Source: Ectocarpus siliculosus (taxonomy: Eukaryota > Sar > Phaeophyceae > Ectocarpales > Ectocarpaceae). Taken from it: a DNA stretch of 60,500 nt. Where the stretch lies: NCBI GenBank assembly GCA_000310025.1, contig FN648683.1, positions 1 through 60,500 on the forward strand. The letters are read 5' to 3'. Under the pieces are notes generated by a model, which worked only from the letters and a program-made list of their open reading frames with translations, had not been told where the DNA came from and did no database searches. Of this stretch, positions 54,429-60,500 are shown one piece after another. Every line of letters starts with the position of its first letter. Position 1 is the stretch's first letter. The position numbers and the translations under genes were made by a program.

Positions 54429-56060
54429 AAGGCCTGCTATCCTCCCAGGGTCCCAACATACACTTTGTGGGTAGTCTTCACCTGACAAGGCCCCGCCCTA
54501 TACACCACACAGGGCATGTTCGCATGGGGTAACCCCTGCAAGGTCTAACACCTTGCCCGGGCCCACTTTTTCACCTTGTTTACGCCATGACCCTGGCAGG
54601 GCATGTCCGACAACACTGATCAGGTTATCGGCCTGCACAAGGTCATAACCTTCGACCTCCCCCAGAAGCAACACCTTTGCCAGGTTCTTCCCTCACACCC
54701 TGTACTAGCCCTATCCCTGACAAGGCCGCGTCCTCTACACCGTACAGGGTGGGCTATGTGCAACAAGTCGGTATGGGGTTTACCCTAACCCTAGCACCTT
54801 GCCAGGGCCCGCGTTTTCACTTTGTTTAGACCATGACCCTGGCAACGCTGACAACACAGTTCAGGGTGTCGGCCTGTACAAGGCCATGACCTTCGACCCC
54901 CCCAAGGAAAAGAGTACCTTATCAGGGTCCTCTCCCAGACCTTGTAACCACTACAGTAGCCACCCTCTACAGCCCCCCTACAGGGTGCCTACAGGGTTGA
55001 CCCCTCAGCCGAGGGGCCCCCAAGGTAACTCGAAACAAGCCCTACTATTGTGTTCCCCCGGCGTGATCACCCCTCGAAGTTTTCACGGGAAAGTTCATCT
55101 CCTCCCCGCGTACAGCATCGTCGATCGCGGTACTCCCTCGCGCCCGACCACTGTTTTTTTTTCAATATGCCATGCATCATAAAACCTACGGAGTATGACC
55201 ATGATAAACGTACCTTGTGCACACGGACTTTGTGAATAGGAAGAGGACGTCATAACGCAAACTGGAGACGTGTCAAATAATAGAGCCCATATGCGCGTGA
55301 CGACTATTGTTTGAGAGGACAATGATCAGTTTGGGTTAGGGTTAGAGCTATTTACCTTGAACTAGGGGCCCGCACAACATGCCTGTGTAATGTGCTGCCT
55401 CCTCGTCCCTCGGAAGGCCTGCTATCCTCCCAGGGTCCCAACATTGGATGGCAGGGCGACTCCCCTAAAAACCGCAAAGGGGGGGGGGGGTAGCTCCGAA
55501 GGTCTCCATTTTCAACCCTGCAGTAACCCTTCATCACCTTACCAAGGCCGAACATGACATCAGGGCGACGCCCCTCGACACCGTAGAGGGGGGGGGGGAT
55601 AGCACAAAAGGTCCACGTTTTCAACCCTGTACGAACCCTTCACCTTTCCAAGGCTTAACACATAACCTTGTAGCAACCGTCCCCCTGACAAGGTCCCATG
55701 AGATACCCCGTACAGGGTGATGGGCGTGTAGCAGGATCATGAGGGGTAACCCCAGCAAGGCCTACACCTTGCGAGGGTCCACGTGTTCACCTTGTTTAAT
55801 TCATGACCCTGTCAGGGTATCACCACGAACACCGGACAGGGTGTCGCGCAAGTACAAGGTCAAGACCTTCGACCCCACCAAGGCACAACACCTTACCAAG
55901 GTCGAGGCCCAGATCTTGTTATCGCTCGGAACCCTGTACAACCCCCCCATGTGGTGCCTACAGGGTTGCCACCCCTGCCAAGGTGTCCCCAGGGGTAGCC
56001 GAGTGGCCACGGGTGCCCCTCAGATGGGTGTGAAGGTTATTCTGCAGAGTGTGTTCAACA
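54429..56060. repeat. Degenerate repeat cluster (CCTTG/CAGGGT-rich)
   Basis: Three degenerate copies of a roughly 235-bp unit begin with CCTGACAAGG at 54481, 54716 and 55684; each continues with TACAGGGTG or a relative, CACCTTG, TTCACCTTGTTTA, CATGACCCTG and GACCTTCGACC. A 31-bp word (AAGGCCTGCTATCCTCCCAG and onward) is identical at 54429-54459 and 55414-55444. A 30-bp word ending GTTTTCACGGGAAAG occurs at about 53662-53691 and 55064-55093. Short G/C runs occur at 55485-55495 and 55590-55600. I see no coding function. Confidence 0.8.
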
Positions 56061-56194
56061 AACAAACTGTTGGATCGACCCTAAGTGCCGACAATATCAA
56101 AACCTCAAAACGCCTAGGTACGTACCTACGTACACTTTGTTGCTTCCGCCGTTAAGGGAGTCTTACTTACCTCTCCTACTGCTGTACATGTGTA

Positions 56195-56221
56195 CCGTCG
56201 AGGGACCCTTTTAGTGCCGGT
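56195..56221 (+). repeat. pogo-like left terminal inverted repeat
   Basis: Starts CCGTCGAGGGACCC and ends TAGTGCCGGT; the mate is 60005-60031. One mismatch at the second base (C versus A). Confidence 0.92.
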
Positions 56222-56370
56222 TGAATAGTGCCAGATGCCCGGTATAGTGCCGGTAAAATCTCTGCACACAGGCGGAGCTCTCAATAGTGCCAGACCGGCA
56301 CTAATGAAAGCATGCCCGATATAGTGCCGGTTCGGCACTGCTGTCACCCCCAATAGTGCCGGTACTCCGC
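56211..56370. promoter_or_regulatory. Left subterminal AGTGCC/GGCACT cluster
   Basis: About eight copies of AGTGCC or GGCACT, mostly as TAGTGCCGG or AATAGTGCC, some paired as inverted repeats. Likely transposase-binding sites by analogy with subterminal repeats in other DNA transposons; this is an inference. Confidence 0.65.
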
Positions 56371-56481
56371 ACGCGCGAAACACACACACGCACAACCCAG
56401 GGCAGAAAACATAGACTCCACACACAGAAATAGGGTACACGTGCTGCTGCAGACCCGAACAGCTCTACACAGGGGCGTACC

Positions 56482-59404
56482 ATGCCCTGTGCGGAAGGTG
56501 AACTGTGCCAACTACAGGACACCACGCCGCAAGACCCTCATGGTCACGGCTGCCAGGGAGGATGTGGCGGGCGACTGCACGGCATTTGCGGCAGTGTGGT
56601 TGATGTAGGCAACGAGAATCACCGCATCTGCAGCGCGTGCGTCGCCAAAGCCGGCAAGCGCAAAGTGTCAGCAGCAGACAGCACTGGGAAGGCACAATCT
56701 AAACGCCCGAAGGCCACGAACGGGGGGAGTAACAAGTCTCAGCCTCGTGCGCGGCCAGATTTCAGCGCCAAGTGTGAGATGCTGAAGCTGATGGATCAGA
56801 AGGTGACTCATGAGCAGATAGCAGATCGCTTCAAGTGCTCGGAACGGTTGGTCCGGGATGTGAAGAAGAACAGGAAGAAGTACGAGACCGAGGCTGCTGC
56901 AGGACGCGGAGGAAGCAAGAAAAACGTGCGCACAGGCAATAATCCGGAGGTGCGCTACTCTGCTGTTGTTTTTCAAAAAAATAAGCGTAGTTCCCGCGCC
57001 TTCTTTGCCTTTTTGTTTTTGCCGGGCCTTGTTTGCAAAGAGTTTTCTTTTTTGCAAGGACCTTTTTCTGTAGCCTTGTTCGTCTATCTGATGTTCTTGT
57101 TTTTTTTTCTTCTTCTCTTGTCAAGTTGTTCCCTGTTCTCTGTTCCCATTCCCCATTTTTCTTCTATTTCTCGACTGTTACAGTACTTGTTGAGCTTGTT
57201 CCCTCTCGTCGTTCGTTTGTGTCTTTTTTTGTGTTACCTTTTTTTCAAATTTCTTCCTTGTTTTATCGTTCGTGCGCTGCTGCGCCAGCATATAAACTGC
57301 GAACCAAAAATGTGTAATTGTATTGTACTGTACTGGTACATTACATCGCACGCACACCTATTCTTTCAAACGAGTTACAATACATAAATACACATGCGGA
57401 TGCAGCGGCGAGCTTCTGTGGTTTCTCAAATGCCCGGAAATGTTTCCTTCCCACTACGATGCACTGTGCAACGAGGCTTAATGTTCGAAACTAATCGTGC
57501 TATCTTTTGTACCCTCTTTATTGTTTACTCCTCGTTTGACGGTCAATAGGTGGACGCCATAGCTCTTGACCTACTAGAGAAAGCCCGGAAGACCAAGATG
57601 CCCGTCACGCGCGACGTCCTTCGAAGCTTCGGCCGTGCCGCCAGGGCAACCCTGCTGGCTGATCCAGCAGCTTCTAAGGAAGTGAAGGCGAGGGTCGAGG
57701 ATTTCAAGGCCGGCGAAAGGTGGGCCAGGAACTTCGTGAAGCGCAACAGCATCGACAGCGTGAGACTTCATGGCGAGGCTGGTAGCGTCAACAAGGAGGC
57801 CATCAAGGAAGCCATGGAGGAACTCAAGGCCCTTTGCGCAAAGTACCCGGCTAGGCTCATCTTTAACGTCGACGAGACAGGCCTCCAGTGGAAGCTCATG
57901 CCCAGGCGCACGTACCTCTCCAACTTGGAGGATCGGAAGACGGCGCGGGGCTCCAAGGGCAAGGATCAACTGTCTGCCATCATGTGCGCCAATGCCGACG
58001 GCACTGCGAAGGTTGACATGTCCATCATCGGGAAGGCAAGGGGTCCCCGCTGCTTCAACGACACGCCTTCACCTCTCAAGTACTTCTCGCAGGCCAACGC
58101 CTGGTCCGACACCGCGACTTTCCGCAAGTGGTGGTGTGAGGTCTTCCTCCCGTTCGTTCGGCGCTTCACTCACGAACCTGTGCTGCTTCTGATGGACGGC
58201 TGTGCTTCTCACGGTGATCTAGTGGATGATCGGGGGCAAGTTACCATCAAGTTCTACCCTCCAAACTGCACCTCCGTACACCAGCTTATGGATCTGGGGA
58301 TCATCGCCAAGACGAAGTGCAACTACAGGAAGGAGCTGCTCGATGTGAAGACATCGACCATGTTGGTGGCTGACACCCTTCGTGCCGAGGCCAAAGCTCG
58401 CAAAATGAAGGCCGGGACAATGGGGCTGGCGCAAGGGCACCAACCTCACGTGCGGGATGCCGCTGAACTTCTCCAGAAAGCATGGGCCAGCGTCACCGCC
58501 CAGGACATCGCCAGGTGAGGTTTGAGCATGTGCAATCGCTGTTTATAATGTAAACTGTTCAACTCGCGCCTTGGTGCACATAGCTTTGGTGGTACAAAGG
58601 TAACGTGGGTAAGGTTGTACGGATAGATTATATTGTTTTCGACTGAGTTTTCCAACATCCGAATACATATCTTCTTTGCTTTTCGCAAAAACTTGAGTCC
58701 TCCCCCGCCTATGAGTCTTTGATCGTCCCTGGGTTCATCTAACATCCGCTTGTTGTCCACCCACAAACGTATGCATGACATTTTCTGCGCTACCTGGGAT
58801 CAGGTGCTTTGTCAAAGCCGAGACTCTTCCGCACGAGATGGCCGCTGAGCTCACCAAGCAACACGGAAAGTCCCAGTTCCACGTCGCCGAGCCTAGCTTG
58901 AAGGCTCTCACGGAGACTCTCAACACGTTGAGCACGAGCGTGCACGAGGCGCACAAGCAGGGTACCCAAATCGAGGACGAGGACATCGCCGAACTCATCG
59001 CCGAACTCCGCATCGAACCCGGAAAGCCGCTCCTGGAGGAAGCGGTGAACGCGATTCAAGGGTGGGCTACCATCGAGGACGACGATGAAGTGGTTGAGGC
59101 TCTCAGAGAGGATACGGTGGAAGACATGACGGCACAGCTGGCTGGGACTCGAGTGTCTACCGGCCGCGAGGAGGAGGACGAGGAGGAGGACAGCGGCGAT
59201 GACAACACGGGGCTCGCGCGCCGTGTCCCACCGGCTTATGGTGAACTGTCGTCTCACTTCGGCGTCCTGGAAGCGGCAGCAGAGGAGAGCGGCAATGGAG
59301 ACGCGGCGCTCTACCGAGCGAAAGCGAAGATGGCGATGATTGCAGCGCATTCCAAGAGGCGGGTGCGCCAGGCAGACATGAGGGAGTTTGTTGCTACGGA
59401 GTAA
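56482..59404 (+). CDS. pogo-like transposase, three exons
   Basis: Exons proposed at 56482-56949, 57550-58514 and 58804-59404; joined length 2034 bases, 677 residues, no stop. Junction phases agree: GAG|GTGCGC...TAG|GTGGAC (phase 0) and GCCAG|GTGAGG...CAG|GTGC (phase 2). Exon 1 has a Cys/His cluster (Cys24, Cys28, His33, Cys36, Cys50, Cys53; zinc-finger-like), a basic segment and a helix-turn-helix (FSAKCEMLKLMDQKVTHEQI and on, about 93-135). Exon 2 continues with a CENP-B-type HTH (RWARNFVKRNSI) and the DDE domain: Asp in IFNVDETGL, Asp in LLLMDGCASH (the usual Asn after Asp is Gly) and Asp in HQLMDLGIIAK, the pogo/Tigger pattern. Exon 3 is an acidic C-terminal tail. The enzyme would cut and paste the element at TA sites in the nucleus. 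Confidence 0.87.
56950..57549 (+). other. Intron 1 of pogo-like transposase
   Basis: 600 bases, GTGCGC donor and TAG acceptor, very T-rich. The exon 1 frame happens to stay open to 57387, so an unspliced reading gives a hydrophobic, Phe/Leu-rich tail that lacks any transposase similarity. Confidence 0.75.
58515..58803 (+). other. Intron 2 of pogo-like transposase
   Basis: 289 bases, GTGAGG donor and CAG acceptor. Splicing joins DIA to RCFVKAE across a phase-2 junction. Unspliced, the frame ends two codons after the donor. Confidence 0.75.
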
Positions 59405-59689
59405 GGGCGGGGAACAGCTGTGGCACTAAAAAAACGGTTGTTTGATTTTTGCGGTGCGCTGCCAGTCGTGCATGTCATTTTTTTTTTTCTTGCAACATGG
59501 AAGCGGGTGCGCTAGGCAAAAAGGAGAGATTTTGTCCCGACGTACGGTAGTGAGGGCAGGGGTTACAGCTGTGGCAAAGGTTGTTTGATTTTTTGCGGTG
59601 CGCTGCCTGTCGTGCTTGTCGTTTTTTTTTTCTTGCAACATCGAAGCGGGTGCGCCACGCAAACAGGAGAGAATTTGTCCCGACGACAG
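59402..59689. repeat. About 150-bp tandem duplication in the transposase 3' region
   Basis: Copy 1 starts at the TAA stop (59402), copy 2 at about 59550; CAGCTGTGGCA occurs at 59415 and 59566, and GGTTGTTTGATTTTT, TTCTTGCAACAT and TTTGTCCCGACG recur in order. Copies differ by scattered substitutions and T-run length. Confidence 0.88.
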
Positions 59690-59884
59690 TACACAAAAAA
59701 AGCAAATAAATGAGGTGCAGAAGAAAATGAAGAACCAAAGAGCGCCCCAAGACAACAAAAAGAAAACTCAACTCTGCCCACGCCCATGCTGGAACTTCAC
59801 TCAACAGTACAGTAATAGTGTCGATCCATTTCGTTCTTTGTTGGCCCCGTAAGCGTGGGCGCTACACCATAAATCGAACACAAC

Positions 59885-60010
59885 CTCATTAGTGCCGGTA
59901 CCAGCACTAATGAGGGATTGGCCAGCCCTCAATAGTGCCGTTTTGGCACTATTCGCAATAGTGCCGGGTGCCCGACTTAGTGCCGGTGAACGCTCTGTGC
60001 ACGTACCGGC
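59885..60010. promoter_or_regulatory. Right subterminal AGTGCC/GGCACT cluster
   Basis: About six copies of AGTGCC or GGCACT plus one variant, for example paired around 59933-59965, mirroring the left end. Confidence 0.65.
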
Positions 60011-60031
60011 ACTAAAAGGGTCCCTCGACTG
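60005..60031 (-). repeat. pogo-like right terminal inverted repeat
   Basis: Reads, on the minus strand, CAGTCGAGGGACCC to TAGTGCCGGT; mate of 56195-56221. TA follows at 60032. Confidence 0.92.
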
Positions 60032-60033
60032 TA

Positions 60034-60500
60034 TTTTCTTCTTGTCAAAGGCAAGACGGGGACGAAATAATGTTGTGATAATCATCTGACTGCATGCCTA
60101 CATAGCCTAGATTGGCAATGCGGCAAGAGAACAGATTCCCAATGGACCCTTCTTGGTTCTTACCTGTACTCACAGCAGTACATTCGCACATGACTGCTGT
60201 ATACGTGGCGTGGTTGTGGAAGCACCAAAGTCCGGCAACCGCTACGCTACGCGATGCAAACCCAAACGCCAACGATGTCCACTTGATCCCGTACCACATT
60301 ATTTGAACTGCGGATATTCTCATCGTCTACACGACTTTAGGGTAACACGCAACCGCGGGCCGGGTTGCTACTGCTGTAAGTTTGTAGTTGCATGCCAAGA
60401 GTGTACGTGGTACGCTCTCGCAAACCGTGCGCATGTCTCACCGCGATACTTCGGGGTACTTACATTATTGGGAGCCCACGTGGGACGTCCCAGAGGAAGT
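60034..60500. other. Right-edge non-coding DNA
   Basis: No gene recognised. The window ends in CACGTGGGACGTCCC (60477-60491), the same word as in the block at 40676-41290. Confidence 0.4.

Larger units (their letters stand above)
56195..60031 (+). mobile_element. pogo-like DNA transposon, structurally complete
   Basis: A 3837-bp element bounded by 27-bp terminal inverted repeats (26/27 matching; right end starts CAGTCGAGGGACCC on the minus strand) and flanked by TA on both sides (56193-56194 and 60032-60033), the target preference of the Tc1/mariner/pogo superfamily. It contains one plus-strand transposase gene in three exons. Both subterminal regions hold many copies of AGTGCC or its reverse GGCACT (about 8 on the left, about 6 on the right). 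Nothing in the spliced frame looks broken. Confidence 0.92.

Noticed and set aside
55320-55350. Telomere tract (GGGTTAGGGTTAG)
   Set aside because: Only about two repeat units; too short to call a telomeric insertion.
56950-57387. Continuation of transposase exon 1 frame to 57387
   Set aside because: The stretch is T-rich and gives a Phe/Leu-rich peptide; splicing at 56950/57549 joins matching transposase segments in phase.

Overview
This window is nuclear DNA from a eukaryote. It holds canonical-ended introns, a 123-bp satellite with higher-order structure, and four classes of eukaryotic transposable element. No prokaryotic operon or ribosome-binding-site signal was seen. The mix (DIRS-type tyrosine-recombinase retroelements, short-LTR Copia, a multi-exon pogo-like DNA transposon, CTG/CAG-rich coding sequence, intermediate GC) would fit a stramenopile such as a brown alga. 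That placement is an inference from style, not from a marker gene. No well-recognised host gene was found; one exon near the left edge may be host.

Layout. 1-3130: a probable C-terminal exon of an unknown host gene on the minus strand (276-~870), then gene-poor DNA with simple repeats. 3130-35895: one large satellite domain of about 122-124-bp monomers, each built around a CACACA...TGTGTG dyad, split into four arrays (3130-10936, 16062-18350, 19461-27831, 34928-35895). It is interrupted by a DIRS-like element (10937-16061, minus strand), an unassigned segment (18351-19460) and a complete Ty1/Copia element (27832-34927, plus strand) with 191-bp LTRs and a 5-bp target duplication. 35896-38830: a second, decayed DIRS-like element at the satellite edge. 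38831-56190: gene-poor DNA with old repeats: a gag-like remnant (39961-40680), a GGGAC/GTCCC-rich block (40676-41290), a broken DDE_Tnp_4 (Harbinger-type) transposase (44690-45450) and several small tandem or dispersed repeats. 56195-60031: a structurally complete pogo-like transposon with TIRs, TA target duplication and a three-exon transposase gene.

How the parts relate. The satellite behaves like a centromere-type or heterochromatic array: higher-order repeats of 3 and 4 monomers, near-identical neighbouring blocks, a conserved dyad, and nested retroelements. The Copia element landed inside a monomer's dyad; its LTRs differ at 4 of 191 sites, so it is fairly recent, yet its coding region carries two in-frame stops, frame changes, a GC-rich minisatellite and an apparently inverted linker. 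DIRS copy 1 keeps an intact recombinase and RNase H but has lost the reverse-transcriptase aspartate pair and gained a stop; copy 2 keeps that pair but is otherwise broken and lacks the recombinase C-terminus. The pogo-like element looks the most likely to be functional: its spliced reading frame is open and all three catalytic Asp candidates are visible.
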